Made by a program: the position numbers and the translations under genes. Positions 42,601 through 55,798 of a DNA stretch of 64,000 nucleotides are shown here, piece by piece. How positions within the stretch are numbered: the stretch's first letter is position 1; every line of letters begins with the position of its first letter. The DNA is taken from NCBI GenBank assembly GCA_948567375.1, contig OX419755.1:43467001-43531000 (forward strand), in the 5' to 3' direction. The notes under the pieces were generated by a model, which searched no databases, had not been told where the DNA came from, and worked only from the letters and a program-made list of their open reading frames with translations. This DNA is from Lunularia cruciata. Taxonomy: Eukaryota; Streptophyta; Marchantiopsida; Lunulariales; Lunulariaceae.

Positions 42601-44780
42601 TATTGTGACACTTTAGATTTCATTTATGATTCTATATGAATTATGCTTCTATAGTGCAAGATGTTGACAACAATGTATGTTGTGTAGCAATGTATATATG
42701 CACAAAAACACTTTGATATATTGCTTCTTAAGCCTACAATATGGAGCTCAATAGGCAAGTGATAAAGGTCTGTCTAAGCTGATCTACATGGGCCCATGAT
42801 ATATGTATCATTTTCCAAGGAGTAAAATACACAACTTAGCATGGCAAAAGTAGTAGGTAAGAGAGCTCTAAAGTGAGAAACGGCAAATAAAATTCCACCT
42901 AAAGAATATCCTTATCATGTATAGAAAACCAACTCTAAGATAATTACTCCTTCTGATAAACTATAGTAATAATAAATAGAAGAAAGAGAACTATATAAGG
43001 ACGACACAAAAGAAATAAGACATGTCAAGGATCCACAAGCCTCCCTTAGCTCTCTAAAGATAGATGCATACGATATGCTTTTAAAAGCATTCTTGTTATC
43101 CACCTATAGAAAAATGTACTCTAGTTGGATATATAGGAGTTCTCTTATGCATAAAGATTTAATATCACAACCTCTTAATGCAGCAACTCCAAATTGATAT
43201 AGACCAAAGTATTGCTAATGTTGAAGAATAATGGCATGGCTAACAAGATGTAAGAAGACCTCTCCAATTGCAATCAATTTAATGTACTTTGTCTACTTCT
43301 CTATCATAAGAAGTAGACTATCACCTATCAATTATAATTTATATAGGAATCTATCATACATGTACTAGTACAACCAACTAGAATAGCTCAATAAAACCAC
43401 TAGAGGGATCATTTGCTTGGAAATAATCTGTAAGAGGCTCATAAACCATCCTTAACAAGTCTATTCAGGAGAAGAGTAGAGTATTGCACAATGCATGTGG
43501 AAAAAATGATATGTCAAGATATAAAGACTCCTCATGCTAATAGTCTAAGACATCTGATAGTACTCCTTCTCTTGCTAAAGGATTTTATGAGCATAAAAAA
43601 GGATAGTTTTGTTAGTAAGACTAGCCATAGAGAAAGGATATAGGGCTTGTGTTGCTCCATTATACTCTCTAGCATGACCCAATATCCCACACCATCTTAT
43701 CAAGTGAATCTATAGTATCTTGTAGTTGAAATTATCTCTTATAACATGCAATCCAAAAACACTCCTCTTATAGGGTAATCCAATCCCTAGCTCAAGATTT
43801 GTAAAATCTAGTAAAGACTTATCTCTCTCTCTCTCTCACTTCTCACTCTAATGCCTTCCTTTGGAGTAAAACCATGCTAACTTATCAAAGGGATCACATA
43901 CAAATTGATCAAGTAGTAAGCAAAAGATATATCTAGTCTCATCATGGAATGCATGAGGAAGCCTATAAAATAAGCATAGACATGGAAAACTAGTCTCAAA
44001 TAATTCCAAATTATGAATTGCTTGAGATGCTAACCACTCCTATGATTTGATTGTTATTTCCATAATAGTCAACAAAGAGATAGATGAAGCATATGTAATC
44101 TCAAGTATGAATGATATCAATGTGGTTCTTGTCTCATGTGAGCATCCTAAGAGGTCCAATCACAATCCTTGTGCATCTTTTTGCATGGATCTTTATTCCT
44201 TGTGAGGTAAAGAGTCAAGGACACTTTGCAGCTTTGGATAACTATACATGTGGAAATAAACCTATAATTAACACAAGAATAATGATATTAATATATAATG
44301 CTTCTTTCTACATCTTCTAATACCTTCAAAAACACAACCCACTCACATCCTACCTATTATGAGTAAATGCTAACTTTAAAAACTCTATAAACTATAAACT
44401 CTCATAACTTTCATTTCATATCTCCATAATGTTTAAACTAAGTTCCAAGGAAACTAAATCATAAAGATCAACATACTAGACTTTGAAATGCCCAACTCAT
44501 CAATCTCATTGTGGAGGAATCAATCTTAACCATAAATAGTTAAATTCCCTTGTCTATTGAATTCTCTATAACCTTCAATTTAGGTATTAATAGAATTGAG
44601 ATTGAAAAATGAAGATAATTTTCTATTCATTCATGTCCTATATGCTAGTGTAACTTTGGAAATTCCAAAATTTCTTTAATCCTTTCCTCCTCTCTCTTCT
44701 CTCTCTAGGTGCCACTTCTCACTCACACACAATACTAGGACCAAAACAAAAAGGCAGTTAAAATAGGCCTACACAAAAGC
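42601..44780. other. No recognised gene
   Basis: AT-rich with only short ORFs. There is a (CT)n run at 43819-43845. Possibly worn transposon DNA; nothing specific can be supported. Confidence 0.5.
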
Positions 44781-44789
44781 ACAAAATAA

Positions 44790-45180
44790 TTTATCAAGGG
44801 ACAATGTTATGCCAAAGTGGCTAGGTAAATACCACTTTCCTTGTTTTTTTCATTTCTCTTATAAATCTCATGAGTACTAAGGCAAACTCAGTTTATTTCA
44901 TAAAATGCCCTTCAAAATTAGTAACATCAAAATGGAGCTTATGCAAAAATCAATGATGCCATGTAGAGTAAGGTCAAACTTAATTATAGGGTAGAAATTA
45001 GAAGGAAATAGACATAAAATATTCATAATAGAAACCATATACAAAGAAAGAATTCAAGACACACACCATGGTAATACATGGAAAATGAGGGAAGAAATAT
45101 GATAGAAATGGGAAGGAATTGGATATAGAAAAATGCATAATTGAAACCACATACAAGGAAAGTATTTGAGACACACCTTG
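44790..45180 (+). repeat. Old family-A relic and a worn tandem
   Basis: 44810-44960 matches the CTCATGAGTGCCAAGGCAAA part of family A (9861, 10490, 11093), including the downstream GATGCCATGTAGAGTAAGGTC block. 45000-45180 contains two related units of about 125 bp (CATAATxGAAACCAxATACAA, then AAGACACACxC or GAGACACACC). Confidence 0.5.
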
Positions 45181-45949
45181 AAAGAAGAACATCTGTTAAT
45201 AGAAGAAAAGCAAGCAAACACATCAGAATTATAATTACAAGATGGCAACAAGAAAAGCAAGATATGTTAAGAAAAGATGTATACACACCTTGGTACATGA
45301 ACAAGTACAAAGAAAGTTTAGAGATACACACTTAAAAAAAACCTAAGGGAAAATAGAAGAGATTATAAAAGCCCAAGGAAGGCCAGAAAGGGACTAAGCA
45401 TAGAGCTTATAGGACAAAGCCCAAACCAAAGCCACACAAAAAAACCTCCAACCTACATCAAGAGAAGCCAACCAAAAATCCACCAAAAAGCAAGTAGAAG
45501 ATTTATGCTAAACCGTGTGATAGAGATCCTCTAATGGAATGTATAGTAAATGTGGAGGAGAAGCCCTAGACATATGAGAGCTCTAATTGCAGCTGCTTGT
45601 CTATGTACGTCCCAAGCTTAGAAGCATTGCAATGTGACATAGACTTTCTGCCAAAAGTAAGAGGGGAGCATGGCTTGGTGGACAGCCATAGCCCCTCTCC
45701 TCTACAAAGAGCTTCAAGCCATATCCCTAACTAGACCATCAAAATGGTAATGAAGATGCCCAAAAAATGACATTGAAGATGGTACTCCACAACTAGAGGA
45801 ACAAAGGTATCACATGAAAGCCATGGTGCATAATGATCCTCCTTTCCACAAGTAGCAACAATCATAGTTGCTCTTGCCTAAACTCCTACTTGTGTTAGTG
45901 TCTTTACTTGTAGGGGATTCACAACTACTACATCCTACAACATACACTA

Positions 45950-47870
45950 GCCATCCATGAATTTGACAATATTCCTCTCATCCAATATGGAGATAGACCT
46001 GGTCATCCCAAATAGCATCATGAACTCTAATGGGCTTGCTTCCTATAGCACATTGTAATAGATGCATGCCTTGTATATTATATGTGAAACCACATGCACA
46101 TCTATTTGGTAGCCCTAGCAAGGCTAGATGAAGGAGGCCAAGATGTAGATAGAGAACTCTTCAAATGTAAAACAAAAATCCTCTACCAAAAGAGAGGCAT
46201 GGAGCTAAGCTGTGGAGCCTTTCCTTCCATAGGAAAAAACCCTAGCTCTATCAAATATCAGTGCATTAGTGAGAATGCTAATGAGTGTGTGGGTGTGCAT
46301 ATGCTCATTGATGTCTACCTATTGAATCTTCTTGGAGTTTAGCAAAACAAAGTCAGCAAACATTGGGAGTGTTGTACATGCAAGGCCTAGTAAAATGCCT
46401 TGGGCCAACCATAGATAAATCTGAAAGTCATGGATACAAGTTTCCACTATTGTAATGGTGCCAATAGAAAGCAACACCTATGGTGTAAGAACCTATTGGC
46501 TAGTTGTGGAGCCACTAGTGCCCAAGCACCAATAAAGATAGATGATACAATGATCTCCCACAATATGAGGCCACATCTTCCTATGATTATGGGTAAGGCT
46601 AATTGTAGTCTACACCACTCCTCTTATAGTTGGAGTAGCATAAATGGCCCTAAAAATGGAGAAGGTGTGTATTATGGTGTTGTCAAAAGTGCAAAAGTGT
46701 GGTAGAATTGCCTTTGTAGGAAGGTATGTGCAAGCAATGTAGGAGGCTCAGCGGAGATAACTACCTACTAAGATGGAGTAGGCTAACTTTTCATTCCCTA
46801 ATCTAGGAGTAAGTGAGCAAGGGTTGTGGCATGTATTAGAGTGTTCAAGTTGAACATGTTACAATAATCCTCCATACCTAATGGTAATCCCAAAACTCTC
46901 AAGCCTCTTACTAGGAATTGAAAACTTGGTGGAAAGTTTAATAAGGTGAGAATAGCCCATGGGCTCCATATCTTTCATTTACTAGTCTTGACTCATAAAC
47001 CCAAGATCTCTAAGCTACACATGAAAGCCACTATTGCTTGCACCACATCCTATAAATGGGCCTAAGAGGTATGTAACATCAAAGATGGATAAAAATAGAC
47101 ATGATGGAAAAGCAACTACAATCTTGTAAAGTCGAGTAGTGAGCTATGGCAATACACCCCGCTAGGAGATCTCCCTAGCATGAAGTCTCTTTGTAGATGG
47201 AAACTGTGTGAAGTCTCTTGTGGTAGTATGGTGACTATACAACAAAGGGGTCTTTATGCGTGTGTAGAAAAATGGGATCAAGGAGAAGATATGATCCCAT
47301 GTAGACCAAAGAGCACAAAACAAAGTTGTGCAAGATATGGTATTGAATGGGTTTGAGACATCTACTTAGATGACCCCCCAATCAAAGTGGAGATTCAAGG
47401 ATGCTCTAATGCCAACAATTATCAATCTCACAACCACTTGGAGTGGCAACCGCAAACTGATGTGGAGACAAGAATGAAGAGAAAGAGTCTTGTAGTTGTA
47501 AGAAAATGAACATGACTAAACAAAGTAATACATCCCTTATAGCAAAAGGGCATACACCAAATGTCTCCTTTGATGGAGCAAGGAGATGAGATACACCAAA
47601 TAGACATGTTGCTTCAAGAGGGACTAAGCTCAAAGCAATACATTGACAAAAAGCAAAAAGAAGAGGAAAACCTAAATCTAGAGTGTCTAGAGAAAGACAA
47701 TCACATAAGTGCTCAAAGACTAGTCTAAAGGGACCACCTACTAAAAAACATGGAGAATGCAATAAAGCATGAGAAAAGATGGACTCTATAGGGTGAAGCT
47801 CCTTATCATGCTGATAATCATGGAGGAAGGAGAGGATCTCTTCCTTGGCTGGAAGAGGGAGCATCTATAA
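45950..47870 (-). pseudogene. LINE reverse transcriptase, broken
   Basis: Minus strand, from 47864: GVSHLLAPSKETFGVCPFAI and HQFAVATPSGCEI (RT start, as in LINEs with SxLxxLPKPxGGVRPIA and HQxGVxxxGG). RT motif A is DVSNPFN (47362-47342). Then LEILGL and VKTSK, a stop, KIWSP (47020-46964), RVLGLPLG (about 46900), and EWCRLQLALP with IGAWALVAPQL (46630-46499). The family copies RNA at nicked target DNA. The catalytic YADD-like box is not readable. Ends are uncertain. Probably the same LINE group as the four 3' tails. Confidence 0.7.
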
Positions 47871-49891
47871 TGTAGATAGAGTATTTGAGGAGAAGGATGT
47901 TGGTCAAGAGGGAGCTACTGCTTGGGTTGCATGTTTCATAATTTTCTTTTCTCTCTTTGAGAACACACAGGGTGCCTAGCTGTGGAGATTGCATATTAGA
48001 GGCTGTAGGTAAACCTATAACTACTCATCTGAACATGCATGTTACCTAACAGTCGGAACCCTCCACTCCCGTAACTAGTATTCTTGCTATTGGGTAGGGT
48101 AGTGACGGACAACCTAACTTGTCATCACAACATGCATTCCTGGTCTACTGGTCATCACTTCTAACATTACCAAGGAGAAATACACAGCACTCCTAGAAGG
48201 AAAGAACCTAAGCGCAATGCCCGCACACCAATTTAAACCAATTAGGTGTGCAAACAAGCATGCAAGCACAAAGAGGATCCAATCATAGGAATACTGCAAT
48301 AACTCTCTGTGCTTTTTGTTAGAAAAGAGCTTTAGAGCCTTTGTGCTCTATCATCAAGGTAATTTCAACCTATACTCCAAGTCTCCTCCAAGCTATACTT
48401 CATATCTCAACAAATTCCTACTCCATGTGGGGATTTCCTATGTCTTCTTGATGGGGAAAACTCTGCACAGTTCATATGAACATAACTCTTTCTATATAGC
48501 TTGGATTCAAGTGTTCTAGGATTCAATGGAAAGCATATGAGATAATCTTTCCAAAAATATAAAATAGACTTCAATCACATCACTAAAACTTCCCTAAAAC
48601 ACTCTCATTTTACCAGGTTTTTGCAACTCTCACCCTAATTTCAAAATCCCCTTTTTAGGGTTTTGCCCCTGGTTCTTGCCAACTTTCCTCTAATTTCTAA
48701 ATCAGATGTACACTTGATCCTCACAAAACACTCTGGAAATCTGAACTCTCAATTATAGTCACAAAAGTGAGAGAATTGACATTCAATTAGGATTGAAGAA
48801 AGAAGTGCTCCTCCGAGCTTACGACAATCTTTTCAGTAAAACTTGTTACATCAGATCTCTCTCTTTATGAGTCCAGAGACAGCCAAATTTTCCCTAGAAG
48901 CCCAAATGGACTCCCTAAACTCCTTTGATGCTCAAAAAACTCCAGACTTCTCTCTTGGGACCCAATCTCTTGCACATTTGTCCTTTAGTCTTTTTACTTT
49001 TTGACAGATGACCCCACAACTTCACCTTGAAGCTTATGAGCAAAAATTTAAGCATTCCCCAACTAAAGAAGCACATGTATTTTCAAGTCTTAAACATGAT
49101 CATAATTAAGCACTGGAAGGAAAATAGGATCCAAGTTTCCAATCATCAACTCCACAAAAATACCATCTCAAAATGTGTCACCAACCAGTCCCGTAAGCTG
49201 TCGCGGTGAAAAATCTGAAACTTGATGAGAAAAGGATTTGGGAGTGGCAGATTGGGAGCATGGGACATCTCGTGCTCAAGCACTTCCTTTGATGTTCTAC
49301 CACTCACGCATTGCTACAACTCTCACTTCCAACGTCCTCCTCCTCCTTGAGACTCCTCGACTAAAACACACCCTCGTATATCCACTCGCCCTCATCTTTA
49401 TTCATCAGAGCACTCAAACATGATAAGATTGTAACCCACATGGCCAATCACATACATGTACATAGATTTCTCACATTGCAGCATCTCATCCATTGGATCA
49501 AGTAGACAACCTACCCCACTAATGTGGAGATAAAATTGATAAGTCACTTTTTTACTGGCTACTTAAACCACAATATGACATTGTTTATACTCCCTTGCTT
49601 GGCTCAACATCAAGGAGAAATGGAGATAAAAATGCTATGAGAGAGTGGTGTGAGACTAAGGAGACTATATAATCCTCCTAGTTGTTGCATGTGCATGTAA
49701 AGTATACTCATCTTGGAGTGCAAAGCAATCTCCTCTCAAGAACCTATGAATCCTAGAGGTGATCTCTTGGTATCTCAATGGACCTCTACGCATTGGTAGG
49801 AGCAAAGTTCATTGTGGAAGAGGGCCATGTAGATACATCTCTCTCTTGGTCATTCAGAGGTGAAATCATTGAGCATCTAGGCCATAATGGG
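47871..49891. other. No recognised gene
   Basis: Mixed AT-rich DNA with short unrelated ORFs. No repeat or gene is recognised. Confidence 0.5.
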
Positions 49892-50366
49892 TGTAAAAGA
49901 TTGGGGAGAGAAATAAGAGAATAGGAAGTGAAGATCACATTGGGACTCTTGAATGAGGGAAACTCCAAATGCCTAGCATGAGCTTTGGCTTTGGTATTTA
50001 TGCGGAGTATAAAAGTTTCTTGAGAAGCTTCTGAAGAAGCTTCCTTTACCCACTTTCTTCAAGTGCAAGCCAAGTTAATCAGGAAGCATCTCAAGAAGCT
50101 TCCTTCTAGAAACCGTCTACTTGGCATGCAAGCTAAGCTAATTAGAAGCTTCTAGAAGCTTCCTTCTAGAAGCTACCTACTTGGGGTGCAAACTAATCTA
50201 GCCAAGAAGCTTCTTCCTAGAATTCACCACTTGGTATGCATGTTACTCAATACTTGGAGGGTACCAAGTAGCTTCTTAGATACTTCTAGAATATTCTAGG
50301 TTAATTTGGCATATTTGCTACTACGTTAGCCTTGACTAACTTGTCAGTAAACTCCATATTGTTACA
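49892..50366 (-). repeat. Gypsy G3 3' LTR with the clearest heat-shock-element-like array
   Basis: Minus strand from TGTAACAATATGGAG (50366) to the TCTTTTACA end (49892). At 50144-50163 it reads AGAAGCTTCTAGAAGCTTCC, four perfect alternating GAA/TTC units, followed by TTCTAGAA (50164-50171). Flank ATGGG on the left. Confidence 0.87.
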
Positions 50367-53300
50367 TATTCCTCCATTGCTATTTGGTGATGTCCTTCTC
50401 ATCATTGAAGCTTCAAACTCTTGGATGACCAATTGTGCATTTTGGAGATGAGAAAGAGGCTCTTAAGTGGCATCATGAAGGGGATACCATTTCCAAAGGA
50501 CTTTGTACTCTCTATGTTGTTGATGGCCTTGTTGAATGTCGTGACGTGCAAGAATATGATCAACTTCATACTCCTCATGATCATTGATACGGATGGGAGG
50601 AAGAGGAGATTGGACACAAGAGGAAAAAGAAGCTGGATTAGGAACAAAGGGTTTTAACTTAGAAATATGAAAATTAGGGTGGATGCGCATGTGATAAGGC
50701 AAGGAAAGTAGATAAACAACAAGAGAAATTATTTGGGTGATATTAAAGGGTTCTATCCAATTAGGAGCAAGTTTATGGATTTGAGTATCAAGTGGGAGGG
50801 TGGGTTACTAGACAAGAGCATAATCTTATCAGTAACTTGAAAGGTGAGATCCCAATGATGGTGATTTGCCTATTGTTTTTGATGATTCTAAACAACAAGA
50901 AGATGAGATTTGGTATGTTGGAGGATTGGGATATGGTGGTCAAGAAGGTGGAAGTATGAGGGACATGAGATAAAGGAGGAGCAAGAAGGGAATCTAAAAC
51001 AAGTGGATTTTGGCCAAAATTAAGGAAGAAATGAGAGAATCTGGTGCTTGCCTATTTGGAATTATTGTATGCAAACTCAATAGCTACAAGACATTCATCC
51101 CAATTGGTATGGCTAACATTGATGAAGGCACATAGCATATCCTCCAAGGTGTAATTTGCATATTCAATTTGTCCATCAATTTGAGGATGATAGGCTGTGG
51201 ACAAGGCAAGCTTGTGCAAAGTATCTGAAGAGTGCTTGCTAAAAATTTTCTCTTGAATTAAGGATCATGGTTGGAGATGAGTACACAAGGCATCCTATGA
51301 TGTTTGAAGACATTTTCAAAGTAGAATGCACCAATGTTAGAGCATCTTCAATATCAAAGGTTGGTGCCAAATAGATTTGCTAACTAAGCTTGTCTACAAA
51401 CACCACAATTGCGGTGTGACCTTGCTTTGTCTTGGGTAAGGATGTGATGAGATCTAAGCTCATATGTTCCCAATGAGTAGATGGAATGGGGAGTGGTTGA
51501 AAGAGTCCACTAGGCTAGCCTTGTTGCATTGGCAGTTCTCACAAGATCAAACAAACTCTCAAACATCTTGTGCCGTGTTGGGCAAACACTATGAGCATTG
51601 GAGGGTACCCAAGGTCTTGTCCACACCCATGTGACCAATGATTGGTAAATCATGGCTTCTTGGAGGTGTACAAGTTGGAGATCACCCTTGGCTGGAACAT
51701 AGATATGGTTCTCAAAAAATAGAAGGCATTCCTTAAAGGAGAAGGTATTGTATTTCTTGTCACATGCTGCAAGATGACTTTGTACCATTTGAAAGAAAGG
51801 ACCTTGCTATAATGCTATCCTAAACTTGATTTGGACTTTGGATTTGAATAATATTGTCATAATTGCCACCATGATCAAAGGAAGAGACTTGAAATCAAGT
51901 CATTGTGATAGGGCATCGGGGATGACATAGAATTAACCAGGTTTGTACTCAAGTTTGATGTCAAAAAATTGTAGTTGTTCCTCCCATTGATGATGTAGAC
52001 TCTTCATGTGTTCCAAACATAATGTTTGAAACAAGGGCTTGTAATCAATTTGCATGATCACTTGTTTCCCCAAGAGATAATGTCTTCATACCTTGGTTGC
52101 ATATACCATTGCTATTTGTTCTTGATTGCAAGCAAAGTAGTTCCTTTTTGCTAATATTTAGTCGCCAAGACATAAAGGCAATGGGATGTAACCCATTTGG
52201 GAATTCTTGCTACAACATAACTCTAATTGCAAAAACTTAGAAGCATCAAAATCAACCACACAAGGTAGTTGAGGATCATATGGTCAAAGAATGGATCTTG
52301 AAGACACCATGTTTTAGCTTTTAGAATGCTTCTTTGTGCTTGGTGGTCCATTGAAAGCTTGAGTTCTTCCCCAAGAGATTTATCAATGGTACGGCCCTAT
52401 GAGCATAGTAACGGATGAACCATTGATAAAAAATTACCAATCTATTAAATGCTCATACTTCTATAGTATAGTTTGGAGTAGGCCAATCAATAATGGCCTT
52501 GATTTTCTCCTCTTCCATCTTGATCCACTCCAATGAGATCTTGTGACCCAAGAAGGTACCTTTCTATCTTTGGACTTATCTTCCTTCAAAGCTTGCTCTA
52601 TGGCTGCTTTCTCATATACTTCTCCTTGTGGAATTGAATATTCTTAGGTGTCTTACTCAAAGGTGCAAGATGATCTAATAGGGATTTCATACCTTGGTGT
52701 TATACTTGAATTTATTGTCAACTCTAATCAAATTAAACCTTATGATGTTCAAGCCAAGGTAGACCTAGAATGACATCATAGTGCAAAGGTGCCACTACAA
52801 ACCTCATACACTCCAAATACTCCTTCCCAATCTTGAAGGTAATAGGATGTAAGGTATAAAATGTATAACACTTTCTACCATCCACCATCATCAATCTACT
52901 TCCAATTACTAGCTTGATAGGAATACTTAATTACGTTACTAGTTGCATAGACATGCAATTCTATGAACTTTCAAAATCAACAAACATTCTACAACCACGA
53001 CCTGATATCATACCTTTTTAGTGAAGCAAACTTGCATAGGTCAGGCCTTCAATCTTGTCAGAACTAATCAAGTTCCCTATAGGCGTTCAAAATCTTGTTT
53101 TGGGATTCCTTATTTCCTTGATCATTTCACTCCACAAACTCCATTTGGGCAATTTGTCAAGATTGCTTATTCTTGAATGGACATTTCACAATGCAATGTC
53201 CAATTTGGTGACAATAAAAGCAACCACCATTTTGCCATAATTTTTCTCAATTTGCTATGCCAAGTGGTCTCTGTTGGATGGCATCAATCTCCATTGGTAT

Positions 53301-54262
53301 TGGCTCCTCAACCCGTGTGGAATGAGTTGGTAGGTTTTGTGAAGGTCACGAGTGAGACCAAGTTGACAACCAAGGAATCAAAGCACTCAACCAATTGCAT
53401 GGCTTCTTCTAAGTGTTTTGGCTTTCGCATAGTCACTTCCAATTTGATTTGAGACTTCAAGATCCTTACAATTTGATCTTCAGCTTCACCATCTAGTATA
53501 TTTAGAATTTACATAATGGTGTGTGAATGGAATTGCATGATGTAGCTTCATACAAAACCAATCTACTTCAACTTTGCCAACTTATCTTGTGCAGCTCATG
53601 TATCATTATTTCTTGGAATCGCCTAATTAATGCACCCTTGAATTCTTCCTATGTTAAGATTGGTGCAACAAACTGCCATTCAGCTTGCTTCACTTGGAAT
53701 TGCCACCATAGTTTTGCCATTCCATCCAATTTGTTTGAAACTAAGAAAATTTGTTTCATTCATCTTGAAGATTTGTAGCCTCAAAATAACATTCACAATC
53801 AAATATAAAATTCTCCATTGCACCTAAGAGATTCTTACCATCAAATACCTTGGGTTTTGGAAATAAAAATTTCTCTTCTCCTTCTCAAAATGGTGCTCTC
53901 TTTATATGATCTTGCCATTGATGGTCTTGTTCATCCAAAAAACCGAGTAAGGTGCTCAATTTGTTGTTGCATAGGAATGATAACCTTGGGCATTGCCGCC
54001 ATGGCTACTACTACTCTACCAGACTACTTCCAATTTATCTAATTTATTACCACATAGATTAAACATGTCCACCATTCTCTATAAGTTATAATCGGAATTA
54101 CCAAAGGTTCCTTAGACAAGGTGATCATATTCAAAAAATTCTGCCCAAAGCGTGAAGTGATGAATTGTGTGAACTAATTCTTGGGTAGTATCTAAACACA
54201 AAATCCTAATGGTTTGGCAAAAGTGGATTTGGTGGTCCATAAATTCCATCCATCCCATTCTT
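50367..54262 (-). pseudogene. Gypsy G3 body, RT-deleted
   Basis: Minus strand, in order: leader, gag (about 54000-53060, with CFYCHQIGH-like knuckle DNA near 53200), protease (about 53020-52740, VDF-type centre), then at about 52560-52575 the linker is joined directly to the end of RT, so the RT catalytic core is missing. RNase H (52540-51850), integrase (51800-50750, HMGVDKT region) and chromodomain (50702-50402, EEYEVDHILARHDIQQGHQQ) follow. Confidence 0.82.
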
Positions 54263-54275
54263 GCTCTAATACCAA
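54263..54275 (-). other. Primer binding site of G3
   Basis: The minus strand reads TTGGTATTAGAGC, one base from the initiator-Met tRNA complement, directly next to the LTR end. Confidence 0.85.
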
Positions 54276-54567
54276 TGTAAAAGACCAAAGAGAGAAATAG
54301 GAGAGTGGAAAGTGAAAATTATATTGAGACTCTTGAATGAGAGAAAATCCAAATGCCTAGGATGAGCTTTGGCTTTGGTATTTATATGGAGTGTATAAGG
54401 CTCTCAAGAAGCTTCTCAAGAAACTTCCTTAAGCCGCTTTCTTCAAGTGCAAGCCAAGTTAAACGAGAAGCTTCTCACAAAGCTTCCTTCTAGAAGCTAC
54501 CTTCTTGGAGTGCAAGCTAAGCTAGCTGAGAAGCTTCTTCCTAGAATTAACCACTTGGCATGCACAT

Positions 54568-54570
<3 letters not shown>
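54276..54570 (-). repeat. Gypsy G3 5' LTR, truncated
   Basis: Homologous to the other Gypsy LTRs from its 3' end (TGTAAAAGACC on the plus strand) as far as GCACATTAC at 54570. The remaining 100-200 bases are missing and a TA repeat stands there instead. GAAGCTTC and TTCTAGAA units are at 54408-54545. Confidence 0.85.

Positions 54571-54662
<92 letters not shown>
54571..54662. repeat. (TA)46 microsatellite
   Basis: Ninety-two bases of perfect TA dinucleotides, placed exactly at the break of the G3 5' LTR. Confidence 0.97.
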
Positions 54663-54663
<1 letters not shown>

Positions 54664-55580
54664 GTGGTCCAAGAATGTTTCTCCTTAGGCTCCAAGAGCA
54701 CCTCCCCAAAAAAATCCGATGACCCAAATGAACCACTTGTTTGAATGCAATGTGGCTCTTGATCCCAAATTCACAACAATAGCTCCCAAAAACACCTTTG
54801 AGTAATCATCCCACAAATTGTAGTCCCCAATTGTAAGCAACAAAAAGGTGGTATGGTAGTTGGAAATTCAAAGTTCTTTTGAAAGAGAAGCTTGTGTCAT
54901 TGCATGCTAACTTTGCCTTTGTTGTTAGACTCTACAACCATTGCAATTAAGCTTGGCTTGGTCTTGTTCTAAGCTATTGATTCTCTTCTTTTTTTGTCCA
55001 TCTTTCTCTACTATCTTTCTCTATTATGGGACCTACCTTTGAAATGCTAACACTACCTAGCTCTACCTCCCGCATCCAAGCTCACCACCCTATTCCGTCT
55101 TCATCTTGTTGTCAATGCATGTTAGGATTGGTTACTCATATGCTTGGTTCAACTATGCACACCTAATTTCTAGACTTCTTGTCTCAGACAAGAAGTCTGA
55201 GCCAATTGTGGCTGCTTGGCACTACCAAAAAAGAAGAAGACCTATGGACAGACCAAAAGTGTAGTCTTGCTACCAAAAACTATCACAATATGGCTACTTG
55301 TAAAGTCAAATAGCCAAAAATGCAAGTCAAAAATTGGAGAAGGAGTCATTTTCTCTATGTGAATCAAAGATGGAGTCATTTTTTCTATGCAAGCCAAAAA
55401 TTGGAGAACAAGGTAAGGCTAAACGCCCACCATCACCATTAGTAGGTGACTAGAAACCACCTCCTAACTTGTATCATAATAAAAATTCATTTGGGAGTGC
55501 CTTGGACCTCTTCCTTAGAGAATCTCCTAACTAGAAATCATTGGGTGTATAAGTTCCAATTACCATGTCCTTCTTCCCTA
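54663..55580. other. No recognised gene
   Basis: Nothing beyond short chance ORFs. Confidence 0.5.
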
Positions 55581-55581
55581 G

Positions 55582-55798
55582 GTGGATCTCATTAAGGAAC
55601 TCTTTGATCTCTTGCTACCAAAAACCACTATAGTAGAAATAGTGGATTGTAGAGAAATTCCACCCAAATTAAACCTTTATCTACTGTTGGATGGATCTCA
55701 TTAATGAACTCTTTGATCTCCTGCTATCAAAGACCACTATAGTAGAAATAGTGGATTCTGGAGAAATTCCACCCAAATTAAACCTTTATCTATTGTTG
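55582..55798 (+). repeat. 109-bp tandem duplication
   Basis: Two nearly identical units (period 109) share TGGATCTCATTAA, GAACTCTTTGATCTC, CCACTATAGTAGAAATAGTG and GAGAAATTCCACCCAAATTA. Each contains the small inverted repeat CCACTAT/ATAGTGG. Confidence 0.9.

Noticed and set aside
45023-45331. Hydrophobic minus ORF that looks like a membrane protein
   Set aside because: The composition comes from AT-rich, A-rich repeats read in antisense; two worn tandem units explain it.
50421-50657. Plus ORFs at 30484-30705, 50421-50657 and 63182-63418
   Set aside because: They are antisense to the Gypsy chromodomain in G2, G3 and G4.
54447-54736. ORFs on both strands through the TA repeat
   Set aside because: They encode only Ile-Tyr repeats from the microsatellite.
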